From assembly GCA_022482625.1 (NCBI GenBank), contig JAKVOU010000001.1, positions 1 through 64,000 on the forward strand: DNA of 64,000 nucleotides. Direction: 5' to 3'. This document shows, one piece after another, positions 1 through 8,607 of the stretch; position 1 is the stretch's first letter; every line of letters begins with the position of its first letter. The position numbers were made by a program, and so were the translations under genes. This DNA is from Spirochaetia bacterium. GTDB taxonomy: Bacteria; Spirochaetota; Spirochaetia; Sphaerochaetales; Sphaerochaetaceae. The notes under the pieces were generated by a model. It saw only the letters and a list, made by a program, of their open reading frames with translations. It did no database searches and had not been told where the DNA came from.

Positions 1-31
1 ATAACGACTTGTTTCTGAACTTGATACAAAG

Positions 32-61
32 AAAAAAAACATGTATCAAAAATGATACATG
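32..61 (-). terminator. Intrinsic terminator downstream of tRNA-Val
   Basis: On the minus strand a 9-bp perfect stem (CATGTATCA with TGATACATG, 4-nt loop) is followed directly by eight T residues. It lies 8 bp beyond the tRNA 3' end, so it should end the tRNA-Val transcript. Confidence 0.85.
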
Positions 62-68
62 CCATCTA

Positions 69-140
69 TGGGCCCGATTGGGTTTGAACCAACGACTTCT
101 ACCATGTCAAGGTAGCACTCTCCCACTGAGTTACGGTCCC
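69..140 (-). tRNA. tRNA-Val (anticodon GAC)
   Basis: The minus strand folds as a cloverleaf: 7-bp acceptor stem with one A-G mismatch at the fourth pair, a D arm, an anticodon stem CTACC/GGTAG with loop TTGACAT (anticodon GAC, reading GUC valine codons) and a T arm with loop TTCAAAC. The discriminator base is A and the CCA end is not encoded. It has its own promoter and terminator, so it looks like a single-gene unit. Confidence 0.93.
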
Positions 141-180
141 GTCTGTTTGTCTTTTCGTATTACCGAATCGACGTTTTCAG

Positions 181-209
181 ACCATACAGAAAAGGAAAAA
201 AAAAGTCAA
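181..209 (-). promoter_or_regulatory. Sigma70-type promoter of tRNA-Val
   Basis: On the minus strand TTGACT (204-209) and TATGGT (181-186) are separated by exactly 17 bp, mostly a T tract. Transcription would start near 174, about 35 nt before the mature tRNA. Confidence 0.75.
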
Positions 210-297
210 TAGCAAAACCTATTTGTAACCATTTTTCGTAAGCTTCAAATTATAGACACTGAGGAAAGGGCACTCACTAAGTAATATGCATGGCTGC

Positions 298-1500
298 TCA
301 TGTGTTGAATGTTTTCTCTATCCATTCAAAAAGGGCCTCGTGAAACACACTGATTGCACCCATCTGGCAATGTTCCTGTCCGCCTTCCTGTTCAGTAAAT
401 ATGCGGGTAGTTACGCTACGGGCATTTGTCAGGGCTGACTTGAATGAGGAGATCTGTTCCAGGGGGAAATGATGATCTTTTTCTCCAGCGGCAATAAAAA
501 CATCGCAGGTAATCAGTTTTGCAGTATCCCTCAGATTGTATTGCTTGAAGATACTCAGCAGGTCCGATGGGCTTTTTGCACCCATCGTCCATTTTGCATT
601 CTGTACTCCCCATTGTACACCTGGTCTGGATTTCATTGCCGATTTCAAAAGGAAATCGACAAGACCGGTATGTCCTTTTCTGTACAATTTTCTTACAAAA
701 ACAGGGGTTTTTCTCATGGCCGCTTCCTGGAAGTCATAACAGACATCGAAAGCAACGACACCGTCGATTCGCTTTTCGAAAGCAGCTGCCCGAGGGGCAA
801 GATAGCCACCCATGCTGGCGCCGACCAGTACTATTTTCTTAGGTTTTCCGAATTTTCCGATAAATTCATCCAGAACCGCACCTGTCGGTTTTTCCCATTC
901 CGGAGTGAACCGCATGCCGTACTTACGTATTGCCGAGCCCTGTCCTGGGCCCTCAAAAATGAGAGCAGCGTAACCTCGTTGCAAAGCCGCAGCAGCAACA
1001 AGGGAGTAAAGTTCCTCCAGCGTTGAATCATAGCCACCGTGAGCAACAATCAACGGCTTGGAGCCTGCATCTGTGCCACCGGGGAAATAGACAGCTTTCA
1101 GTTGCTTTGACTCGTAAGGGATAGAGAATATTTCATAGTTGATACCCAGATGGCCAAGACCATCATCGAAAGTATTGACGCTCTTATCAAATGTCGGTAA
1201 TCGGCGTTCATCCTTTGGGTTCAGGAAAAACTCCGCCGTACGGTAGTAATTGGATGCACGTAGCATGGCTTTCCCATAGCTGACAGGATTACAAAGAGCC
1301 TTTGCCCTGGTTTCAACCATGGCCGCGACTCTGTGCCACCCCTGATACCAGGCTTCGTCATCACCGTCCTTTATTCCTGATAGGGCAGACAGAACTTCAC
1401 CGACTTCAGCCCCATTGAATGTACTTTCTCCTAAAGTCCTCAATACTTCAAAGTTATATGTCTGATTCTTGAACCAGCGTGTATTTGCCTGTTTATTCAT
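298..1500 (-). CDS. Alpha/beta hydrolase (FrsA/dienelactone hydrolase-like)
   Basis: A 400-residue cytoplasmic serine hydrolase with no signal peptide. The nucleophile elbow is visible as GASMGG, the acid as AGEKDHHFP and the base as QEHCQMGA, the expected Ser-Asp-His order. The long N-terminal cap before the catalytic domain resembles FrsA or 2,6-dihydropseudooxynicotine hydrolase-type C-C or ester hydrolases. I chose the ATG at 1500, not the upstream ATG at 1554, because AGGAGA sits correctly before it and the upstream start lies inside an operator-like palindrome. It is divergent from a TetR gene and probably repressed by it. The substrate cannot be told from sequence. Confidence 0.85.
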   Translation of the reverse strand: MNKQANTRWFKNQTYNFEVLRTLGESTFNGAEVGEVLSALSGIKDGDDEAWYQGWHRVAAMVETRAKALCNPVSYGKAMLRASNYYRTAEFFLNPKDERRLPTFDKSVNTFDDGLGHLGINYEIFSIPYESKQLKAVYFPGGTDAGSKPLIVAHGGYDSTLEELYSLVAAAALQRGYAALIFEGPGQGSAIRKYGMRFTPEWEKPTGAVLDEFIGKFGKPKKIVLVGASMGGYLAPRAAAFEKRIDGVVAFDVCYDFQEAAMRKTPVFVRKLYRKGHTGLVDFLLKSAMKSRPGVQWGVQNAKWTMGAKSPSDLLSIFKQYNLRDTAKLITCDVFIAAGEKDHHFPLEQISSFKSALTNARSVTTRIFTEQEGGQEHCQMGAISVFHEALFEWIEKTFNT

Positions 1501-1536
1501 GACCTGATCTCCTAAGCTATGATTTTGATGACTAAA

Positions 1537-1557
1537 AACATGAACAATGTTCATGTT
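1537..1557. promoter_or_regulatory. Operator-like palindrome 1 (TetR site)
   Basis: Perfect inverted repeat AACATGAAC-AAT-GTTCATGTT in the divergent intergenic region, close to the hydrolase start. With its partner exactly 50 bp away it is the likely binding site of the adjacent TetR protein. Confidence 0.75.
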
Positions 1558-1586
1558 TTAAATTGGCAAGTACTGAATGTCAAGAA

Positions 1587-1607
1587 AACATGAACTGTGT
1601 TCTTGTT
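1587..1607. promoter_or_regulatory. Operator-like palindrome 2 (TetR site)
   Basis: AACATGAAC-TGT-GTTCTTGTT, the same inverted repeat as at 1537 with one arm mismatch. It overlaps the likely -35 region of the regulator gene (-10 TATACT at 1624-1629), which suggests autorepression. Confidence 0.72.
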
Positions 1608-1637
1608 TTTCCTTGCAGAAACTTATACTGTCAGAGT

Positions 1638-2288
1638 ATGACAAAAGAATCACAGATACCGAATGCCAGCAGATCCGGGCATTCGGTAAAGAATCCAGTG
1701 CAGAAGAGATCAATACAGAAAAAAGAAAGGATCATTGCCTCTGCATTCCGATTATTCAAGACAATGGACTATAATTCAGTGAGTATCAGGTTGATCGCCC
1801 GGGAAGCAGGGGTTTCAATCGGCATACTCTATTCCTATTTTGCGAACAAGCAGGATATCTTCTTTGCGGCCAGAGGGCTTTACCGTGATGAGATCTATCA
1901 TCGGTTTCTCGAAACGATTGAAAAAAAGATAGATGTTTCCGATTCTCTCGAAAATGCCATAGTAATGGTTCTGGAAACTCTAGATGCCAGTATCTGCGAT
2001 TTTGAGATTTTCCATCGTCAGATTCTGCTGTTTTCACTTTCTGATGCATCAGTAGCGAAGAATCAAATGAACTTGGAAAAGAAATATGCCACAGCAGTGT
2101 CTGCTGTGTTCTTTGAAAAATTCAAAGATAAGATTGCCATTGCAAATACAGCTGCCGTAACATACCTCTTACACCGTATACTGAAGGAAACAGTGGAAAG
2201 ACTGCTGTTTTTTCCCTCTGAGATTTCCAAAGAAGAGGTTTTTCACGAAGTGTCAAAAATGCTGGCAGATTACTTGAGGGAACAATAG
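1638..2288 (+). CDS. TetR/AcrR family transcriptional regulator
   Basis: About 216 residues. The N-terminal TetR helix-turn-helix is clear (RIIASAFRLF, then SVSIRLIAREAGVSIGILYSYF), followed by a divergent ligand-binding domain. The ATG at 1638 is preferred because the open frame further upstream (from 1563) runs through the second operator. A GTG at 1698 is an alternative, and no strong ribosome-binding site decides between them. It is divergent from the hydrolase and is expected to repress it and itself through the two palindromes. The inducer is unknown. Confidence 0.85.
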   Translation: MTKESQIPNASRSGHSVKNPVQKRSIQKKERIIASAFRLFKTMDYNSVSIRLIAREAGVSIGILYSYFANKQDIFFAARGLYRDEIYHRFLETIEKKIDVSDSLENAIVMVLETLDASICDFEIFHRQILLFSLSDASVAKNQMNLEKKYATAVSAVFFEKFKDKIAIANTAAVTYLLHRILKETVERLLFFPSEISKEEVFHEVSKMLADYLREQ

Positions 2289-2588
2289 TTGTCAGTTTCG
2301 GTCAAATGAAAACATGTGTCCTGTATGTTTGCGGAATGGCAATGGTATGCTGCAAGTTTACTGCTTGCTTGGTTCCGGGACATAGTTTGTTTTCCGAGTT
2401 GAGAAGTATGATAAAAGATATATCTGAATAATATCTAAACTTATACAAGTTTGTAGATGTAAACTAATTTTATATAGGAACGATTATACTCACCTGTAAA
2501 ACGAAATTGATAAAAACACATGTTTAGTAGAAATATATCTGTTTCAGTGGCAGTCTCGTGACAATATAGCATGACTTAAAGAGGCCTT
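2289..2588. other. Intergenic region before the purine operon
   Basis: AT-rich, with no open frame I can support. It holds an imperfect inverted repeat around 2433-2458 (ATCTAAACTT and AAGTTTGTAGAT) that could be a regulatory site or a hairpin. I looked for a purine riboswitch core and did not see one. Confidence 0.4.
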
Positions 2589-3881
2589 ATGGACGCATTG
2601 TTTGATTGCATTGTCAAGAAGATGATTGACTTTGGTGAGGATGTCTTCAGACATCCTGAACTTGGATACAGGGAATTTCGGACCAGTGCCAAGGTTAAAC
2701 AATTACTGGATGATGAAGGGATTCATTGGACTGAAGCAGCGTATACAGGTTTGACTGCCGTTATCGACGGTGGATTTCCAGGTCCGGAAATAACACTAGT
2801 CTGTGAGCTCGATGCGGTTCCTACTCTCGGACATCCCTATGCGGAAAAAGAAACTTCGGCAGCACATACTTGTGGACATTATGCGCAGCTGGGCATAATG
2901 CTGGCTGTTTTTCTATACTTGCACCGTTCCGGTGTCTTGGCATCCCTGTCTGGTCGTGTGAGACTTGTGGTCACGCCTGCTGAGGAATATTGTGACCTTG
3001 CCTATCGTAACGATCTGATCAAGAAGGGAGTTGTCAGCTTTGCTTCAGGTAAACGGGAGTTGATTCATGAAGGCATCTTCAAATCTGCGGATCTGATTCT
3101 TTCCTGCCATACCATGGGCATTGACCAGGATCGCTGGGATGCGGAAGTCGGGTCAACCCTCAATGGGTTTATGTACAAGAAGGCGACGTTCATCGGCAAG
3201 GGCGCCCATGCCGGTTCGAATCCTGCAGGAGGCATCAATGCCCTCAATGCAGCAGATCTTGCCATGACTGCCATAAATTTCCAAAGGGAAACCTTTCGGG
3301 AAGAAGATGCGATCAGAGTACATTACATTCTTTCCAACGGCGGGCTTACCATCAATAGCATTCCAGAAAAAACCGTCCTGGAACTCTATGTCAGGGGAAA
3401 GACCCTGGAAGTAATCAAAGAGACGAACCAGAAGGTCGATAATTGCCTGAAGGCCGGTGCCCTTGCCATTGGTGCAAAGGTCGAGATTGCAGATAGCATG
3501 GGTTATCTGCCATTGTTCCAGGACTCAGCACTGACAGCGGTAGTCAAGCAGCAGATTGAGAAAACCTGTGTTGCTCCGAGGATTGCAGAAGGAACACATG
3601 GCTTTGCAAGCGGTGATATGGGCGACTTGTCACAGATTTATCCTACGGTCGAAATCGGTATTTCGGGATTTGAGGGCCATATACATGGCAGTGACTTCAA
3701 AACCAAAGATACCGGACGTGCTTATCGTGAACCTGCGGCATACTTTGTTGCGACTGTCATTGCGTTGCTTCGTGACCATGCAGCCAAGGCAAATGAAGTC
3801 AAAAGCTCGTTTAACCGGCGGTTGAATGAAAAGGAATACTTTGAACTCATAGCAAATCTGTCCGGTGTACATATGTATTGA
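2589..3881 (+). CDS. M20 family amidohydrolase (AbgB-like)
   Basis: A 430-residue metallopeptidase-fold amidohydrolase. Family marks are GEDVFRHPELGYREF near the N-terminus, the metal-site motif AAHTCGHYAQLG, and HAGSNPAGGINALNA in the lid domain, the pattern of the aminobenzoyl-glutamate/N-acyl amino acid hydrolase group (M20D). The start has an AAAGAGG site. It is the first gene of an operon whose other members import nucleosides and deaminate adenosine, and the receptor follows after 23 bp. Its substrate is therefore probably an amide or carbamoyl compound met in purine catabolism, but that is inference from position. Confidence 0.85.
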   Translation: MDALFDCIVKKMIDFGEDVFRHPELGYREFRTSAKVKQLLDDEGIHWTEAAYTGLTAVIDGGFPGPEITLVCELDAVPTLGHPYAEKETSAAHTCGHYAQLGIMLAVFLYLHRSGVLASLSGRVRLVVTPAEEYCDLAYRNDLIKKGVVSFASGKRELIHEGIFKSADLILSCHTMGIDQDRWDAEVGSTLNGFMYKKATFIGKGAHAGSNPAGGINALNAADLAMTAINFQRETFREEDAIRVHYILSNGGLTINSIPEKTVLELYVRGKTLEVIKETNQKVDNCLKAGALAIGAKVEIADSMGYLPLFQDSALTAVVKQQIEKTCVAPRIAEGTHGFASGDMGDLSQIYPTVEIGISGFEGHIHGSDFKTKDTGRAYREPAAYFVATVIALLRDHAAKANEVKSSFNRRLNEKEYFELIANLSGVHMY

Positions 3882-3904
3882 TATTCTTTTACTAGGAGAA
3901 AAAG

Positions 3905-5011
3905 ATGAGAAGATTTCTTGTAGTCATGCTCGGACTCATGCTGACATTGGCTCCCGTTTTCGCACAAGGAAACAACGAGACGAAGAAAAACGCCGATGAC
4001 GGTAAACTTAAAGTCACATTGCTGGTGACGGGATCCTTCGGGGACAAGGCATTCAACGATTCTGCACTCGCAGGCGTCAATATGATCAAGTCAAAGCTTG
4101 GTGATAAAGTTGCAATAAATACTGTTGAAATGGGAACGGACAAGTCTAAGTACGAAAGTGCCGTCCTTGATGTGGCCGACAGCGGTACGGATATCATTGT
4201 CACCGGTCTATGGGAAATGGCCCAGGTCATCCAGGATGTTGCTCCGCAATATCCTGACAAGAAATTTATTCTTTTCGATACATCCGTGGATTATAGTGCC
4301 GGAGATTATTCGAATGTGTATTCGATCAGCTACAGACAGAACCAGGCAGGTTTCCTTGCAGGCGTCCTTGCCGCAGGTGTTACGAAATCTGATATGCCAG
4401 AGTGTAACCCGCAGGCTACCATCGGTTTCATAGGAGCAAAGGAAAATGCTGCGGTTATCAACGATAGTGCTGTCGGTTATGTAGAAGGTGCCAAGTTCAT
4501 TGACCCCAACATCAAGGTATTGGTTTCATATGTCGGTTCCTATGTTGACTCAGCTACGGCAAAGGAACTTGCACTTACACAGTATTCCAATGGTGCTGAC
4601 ATCGTATTTGTTGCTGCCGGACCTGCATCTGTGGGGGCTATCGAAGCTGCCTTTGACAGCCAGAAGTACATTATCGGTGTCGATTCTGACCAAGCTGCTG
4701 CCTATGCTGACAATTCCAATGCAAAATATATCATTTCCTCTGCCCTGAAGAATGTCGGAATGTCAATCTACAACAGTATCAGCCAAGATCTGGCAGGGAC
4801 ATTGCCGTATGGTCATTCCGAAACCCAGGGGCTTTCCAGTGATGCTGTCGGACTTGCCATGAACTCCATCTATGAATCAGAAGTTCCGGCTACGGTCAAG
4901 CAACAAGTAGCTGATGCCAAGAAGTCTTTGATCGAAGGTAAGGTCAAGGTCAATACCGCTTACGGCATGGAATTCGACAAGCTTAAAGCAATCATCAACA
5001 GTGCCCAATAA
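3905..5011 (+). CDS. BMP family (PnrA-like) nucleoside-binding receptor
   Basis: A 368-residue substrate-binding protein of the BMP/PnrA family, the periplasmic receptor of a nucleoside ABC importer. It has family motifs LLVTGSFGDKAFNDSALAG, a central GFIGAKENAAVIND-type stretch and GVDSDQAA. The signal peptide ends VFA-QG and has no lipobox cysteine, so it should be a soluble periplasmic protein. Treponema pallidum PnrA and most Gram-positive relatives are lipoproteins. The ATG at 3905 follows AGGAGAAAAAG. Confidence 0.92.
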   Translation: MRRFLVVMLGLMLTLAPVFAQGNNETKKNADDGKLKVTLLVTGSFGDKAFNDSALAGVNMIKSKLGDKVAINTVEMGTDKSKYESAVLDVADSGTDIIVTGLWEMAQVIQDVAPQYPDKKFILFDTSVDYSAGDYSNVYSISYRQNQAGFLAGVLAAGVTKSDMPECNPQATIGFIGAKENAAVINDSAVGYVEGAKFIDPNIKVLVSYVGSYVDSATAKELALTQYSNGADIVFVAAGPASVGAIEAAFDSQKYIIGVDSDQAAAYADNSNAKYIISSALKNVGMSIYNSISQDLAGTLPYGHSETQGLSSDAVGLAMNSIYESEVPATVKQQVADAKKSLIEGKVKVNTAYGMEFDKLKAIINSAQ

Positions 5012-5027
5012 CCTTGGGAGGGGAGCC

Positions 5028-6587
5028 ATGGATTCTCAAACTGCTCTGGCAGTCAAGCACATCACTATGGTCTATCCCGGTGGCGTTGTCGCCAACCGGG
5101 ATATCAACCTGGAAGTCAGAAAGGGGGAGATCCATGCTCTCATAGGTGAAAACGGCGCAGGCAAGTCTACTTTGATGAATATCCTCTATGGGTTGCTTGT
5201 TCCCACTAAAGGGACCATCGAAGTTGACGGACATGCCGTGACCTTTTCCAGCTCAAGGGATGCCATCAAGGCAGGGCTTGGTATGGTGCACCAGCATTTC
5301 AAGCTGGTGCCTTCGCTTACTGTAGCGGAAAACCTGATCCTTGGCGACGAACCGATGAAGGGGAAATATTTCATCGACAGGCGCAAGGCTGTCGACGTGA
5401 CCAAGTCGTTGAGCAAGAAATATCAGCTCAATGTAGTCGCAGAGGAACGTGTCAGGGATATTTCACTGGCAATGATGCAGAAGCTGGAAATACTCAAGGC
5501 CCTGTACAGGGGAGCCCGGATTCTGATCCTTGATGAACCGACGGCCGTCTTGACTCCTCAGGAAACCCTTGAACTGTTTGAACAGTTGAAACTTTTGAAA
5601 AGCCATGGCATTACCATTCTTTTTATTTCCCACAAACTCAATGAAGTAAAACAGCTATGTGACAGGCTTACGGTACTTCGTGATGGACATGCCATGGGTA
5701 CCTATGATGTCAGCAGCCTCAGTGAGAAGCAAATATCCACCCTGCTTGTAGGGCGGGAGGTCAACCTTGATATTGAAAAGCCGCCCGTTAAAGCCGGAAA
5801 GGTAGTTTTTTCTGCGCAGGGTCTTTGCTATACCGATCATTTCGGCAAGCTTCGTGTCAATGAAGTTTCGTTCAGTGTCCATGCTGGAGAAATCGTGGGC
5901 ATTGCCGGAATCGATGGCAACGGACAATCGGAACTTGCAGAGTTGATCGTAGGTTCCTTGAAACAAGACAAGGGCATCATGATGTTCAACGGAACGGATA
6001 TTTCCCATGCTTCGATTCGCCGTCGTCAGGATCTTAAGCTTTCACATGTCTCCGAAGACCGTATGCTCATTGGAACTGCCCCCCGTCTGTCCCTGGAAGA
6101 TAACCTGATATCAAAGAGCTACGACAGTGGAACACTCCAGTCACATCATTTGTACCACAGGAAGAAAATTACTGAGTTTTCCAAACATGTCCTGGATGAG
6201 TTCCAGGTAAAATATGACCATACCCAACAGCATGTTACAGAATTGTCCGGTGGAAACATCCAGAAGCTGGTCGTCGGTAGGGAATATACTTCAGATCCTG
6301 ATTTCATCATCCTTAACCAGCCTACAAGGGGCATAGATGTCGGTTCGATTGAGTTCATCAGGAAGAAGATCATCGGCAGCAGGAGCGAGGGTAAGGCAAT
6401 ATTGCTTATCTCTGCGGACTTGAGCGAAATAAGATCCATGAGTGATGTCATCCTTGTCATGCATGAGGGACGCATAGTGGCCTATATCGAGAACGTCAGT
6501 GAGAGTACAGAGGAAGAACTTGGTCTCTATATGCTAGGCGTGAAGGAAGATAATCCTGCACATATAAGGAAAGCGTACAATGGATAA
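5028..6587 (+). CDS. Nucleoside ABC transporter ATP-binding protein (PnrC/NupA-like)
   Basis: A 519-residue protein with two tandem ABC ATPase domains, as in sugar and BMP-type importers. The first has Walker A GENGAGKST and Walker B ILILDEPTAVLTPQE. The second has the degenerate Walker A-like GIDGNGQSE, signature LSGGNIQK and a degenerate Walker B (FIILNQPTRGIDVG). The start is the ATG at 5028, with GGGAGGGGAG just upstream, not the in-frame ATG at 5001 that lies inside the receptor gene. Its 3' end overlaps the first permease gene by 8 bp. Confidence 0.93.
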   Translation: MDSQTALAVKHITMVYPGGVVANRDINLEVRKGEIHALIGENGAGKSTLMNILYGLLVPTKGTIEVDGHAVTFSSSRDAIKAGLGMVHQHFKLVPSLTVAENLILGDEPMKGKYFIDRRKAVDVTKSLSKKYQLNVVAEERVRDISLAMMQKLEILKALYRGARILILDEPTAVLTPQETLELFEQLKLLKSHGITILFISHKLNEVKQLCDRLTVLRDGHAMGTYDVSSLSEKQISTLLVGREVNLDIEKPPVKAGKVVFSAQGLCYTDHFGKLRVNEVSFSVHAGEIVGIAGIDGNGQSELAELIVGSLKQDKGIMMFNGTDISHASIRRRQDLKLSHVSEDRMLIGTAPRLSLEDNLISKSYDSGTLQSHHLYHRKKITEFSKHVLDEFQVKYDHTQQHVTELSGGNIQKLVVGREYTSDPDFIILNQPTRGIDVGSIEFIRKKIIGSRSEGKAILLISADLSEIRSMSDVILVMHEGRIVAYIENVSESTEEELGLYMLGVKEDNPAHIRKAYNG

Positions 6588-7644
6588 GCGTAGACTATCA
6601 GTAAACGGTCTGTTTGATATCATCAGGGTTGTCGTTGCCATGTTGATAGCCGTGGCAATTACGGTTGTCATCATCTTTGCAGTCAGCAAGGAACCTGGTA
6701 CGGCATTATTCAACTTGTTCATAGGTCCGTTTTTGACGAAGCGGCATTTCTTCGATATCGTGCAAAGCGCCATTCCTCTGATGTTCACGGGCTGTGCCTT
6801 GGCTATGATCTTCAAATCCGGCAATTTTTCCTTGATCGGCGATGCTTCCTTGTATCTTGGTGGTGTTACCACGGCAGCCTTGGCTGTTTTCGTACATCTG
6901 CCTCCCGTCATCCATCCTCTTTTCATCATAGTTGCCGCAGGGATCGTCGGAGCTGCCATCGGTGCCATACCTGCCATCTTGAAAGTGCGGTACGGAGCCA
7001 ATGAATTGGTAACGTCCCTGATGCTCAACTTTGTCTTTGATGCCTTCGGCGTGTTTATCATAAATACATTCCTTGCCGATCGCAATGCCGGTACCTTTGC
7101 TTCTTTGAAATACGACAAGTCCGCAGGACTTGGAAACATGCTTTCCGGCACGAGACTGCATTGGGGGTTACTGGTTGCGTTAGGAATTGTAGTCCTTTCC
7201 TATCTTATCATGGAACGTTCCACCTTGGGATATAAGATCAAGGCTTGCGGCTCAAATCTTACCTTCGCCAAGCATGCAGGAATCAATACCGGCATGACCA
7301 TCATACTTGCACAGGTCATCGGCGGTGCCATCTGTGGCATTGGTGGGGCAACTGAGCAGCTTGGCATGTTTACCCGCTTTATCTGGGCAGATTCACCTTC
7401 CTATGTATGGGACGGAGTCATCGTGACCATACTGGCTCGCAACAATCCCAAGAACATTCCCTTGTCGGCATTTTTCTTGGCATATCTTCGCATAGGTGCA
7501 GATTTGATGTCACGGCGCAGCGATGTACAGAATGAATTGGTTGCCGTAATCCAAGCCATCATCATCCTTTTCGTGACTGCGGAAAGTTTCCTTGCCGGCA
7601 TGAAGCAGCACATGGAATCACGTCAGGCGCTGGCTGTCAAATAG
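6580..7644 (+). CDS. Nucleoside ABC transporter permease 1 (PnrD/NupB-like)
   Basis: A 354-residue polytopic membrane protein of the BPD_transp_2 family, with about eight to ten hydrophobic segments and the conserved cytoplasmic loop around GYKIKACGSNLTFAKHAGI that contacts the ATPase. The start overlaps the ATPase gene by 8 bp, which implies translational coupling. It pairs with the next gene as the heterodimeric channel. Confidence 0.92.
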   Translation: MDKRRLSVNGLFDIIRVVVAMLIAVAITVVIIFAVSKEPGTALFNLFIGPFLTKRHFFDIVQSAIPLMFTGCALAMIFKSGNFSLIGDASLYLGGVTTAALAVFVHLPPVIHPLFIIVAAGIVGAAIGAIPAILKVRYGANELVTSLMLNFVFDAFGVFIINTFLADRNAGTFASLKYDKSAGLGNMLSGTRLHWGLLVALGIVVLSYLIMERSTLGYKIKACGSNLTFAKHAGINTGMTIILAQVIGGAICGIGGATEQLGMFTRFIWADSPSYVWDGVIVTILARNNPKNIPLSAFFLAYLRIGADLMSRRSDVQNELVAVIQAIIILFVTAESFLAGMKQHMESRQALAVK

Positions 7645-7653
7645 GAGCATCAC

Positions 7654-8607
7654 ATGAGCATATTGAGTACCATATTACATACATTGATGAAACCTGATTT
7701 CTACTATGCAGTCCTGCGCAGTGCCACACCTGTATTGTTTGCTACGCTGGGCGCAATCATTTCTTCCGCCGCCCATTGCAGCAATATAGCATTGGAGGGG
7801 ATGATGCTGATGGGAGCCTTTGTCGGTGTTGTTGTCAGTGCGTTTACCCAGAGCGCATTCCTAGGATTGCTTGCGGCTATGGGAGCGGGGCTGCTTATGA
7901 GCCTGATCCTTGCTTTCTTTGCCATAAACCTCAAGTCGAACATCATTATATCAGGTATTGCGCTCAATACCCTTGCTTCGGGAGGTACCATTTTCATGCT
8001 GTATCTCATCACTGGTGAAAAGGGTGCTTCTACCAGTTTGCATTCCTTGAAGATACCTGATATTGACATCCCGTTCCTTGATCATATTCCCGTGTTGGGA
8101 ACTATCCTGTCAGGACATAACTTGCTGACATATACTGCGCTTATCTGTGTTATCCTGATCTGGGTCATGTTCAAGTATACACGTCTGGGGTTGCATATCA
8201 TCGCAACCGGTGAGAACGAAGGGGCTGCCAGGTCCGTGGGGATCGATACCGTAGGTATCAAGTACATAGCACTTGGCTTGTCAGGAATCCTTTCTGCAAT
8301 GGGCGGAGCTTTCCTTTCGATGGGATATGTAGGACTGTTTTCATCCGGCATGACCGCAGGACGTGGCTATACGGCCTTGGCGACCCAAGCCATAGCAGGC
8401 AGCAATGCTGTCATCGGGCTGCTGGTTTCCTTGTTGTTCGGTTTCTGTGCCAGCATGTCGAATTATCTGCAATCGACGGATATTCCCCTGCAGTTTGTGA
8501 AAATGGTACCTTATTTGACCATTGTCATTGTCTATACGTGGTTCTGTGCCTCGACTCGGAGGAAAAGCCAAGGGAAGAAGAAGGGGAGGTTGCCTGATGA
8601 ACTGTGA
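7654..8607 (+). CDS. Nucleoside ABC transporter permease 2 (PnrE/NupC-like)
   Basis: A 317-residue inner-membrane permease of the same family. It has the coupling-loop motif RLGLHIIATGENEGAARSVGID and a segment that places an early AALEGM-type sequence as NIALEGMMLMGAF. It begins 9 bp after permease 1 and overlaps the adenosine deaminase gene by 11 bp. Confidence 0.92.
   Translation: MSILSTILHTLMKPDFYYAVLRSATPVLFATLGAIISSAAHCSNIALEGMMLMGAFVGVVVSAFTQSAFLGLLAAMGAGLLMSLILAFFAINLKSNIIISGIALNTLASGGTIFMLYLITGEKGASTSLHSLKIPDIDIPFLDHIPVLGTILSGHNLLTYTALICVILIWVMFKYTRLGLHIIATGENEGAARSVGIDTVGIKYIALGLSGILSAMGGAFLSMGYVGLFSSGMTAGRGYTALATQAIAGSNAVIGLLVSLLFGFCASMSNYLQSTDIPLQFVKMVPYLTIVIVYTWFCASTRRKSQGKKKGRLPDEL

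Noticed and set aside
2289-2588. Possible purine riboswitch before the nucleoside operon
   Set aside because: An inverted repeat is present, but the conserved purine aptamer core is not visible.
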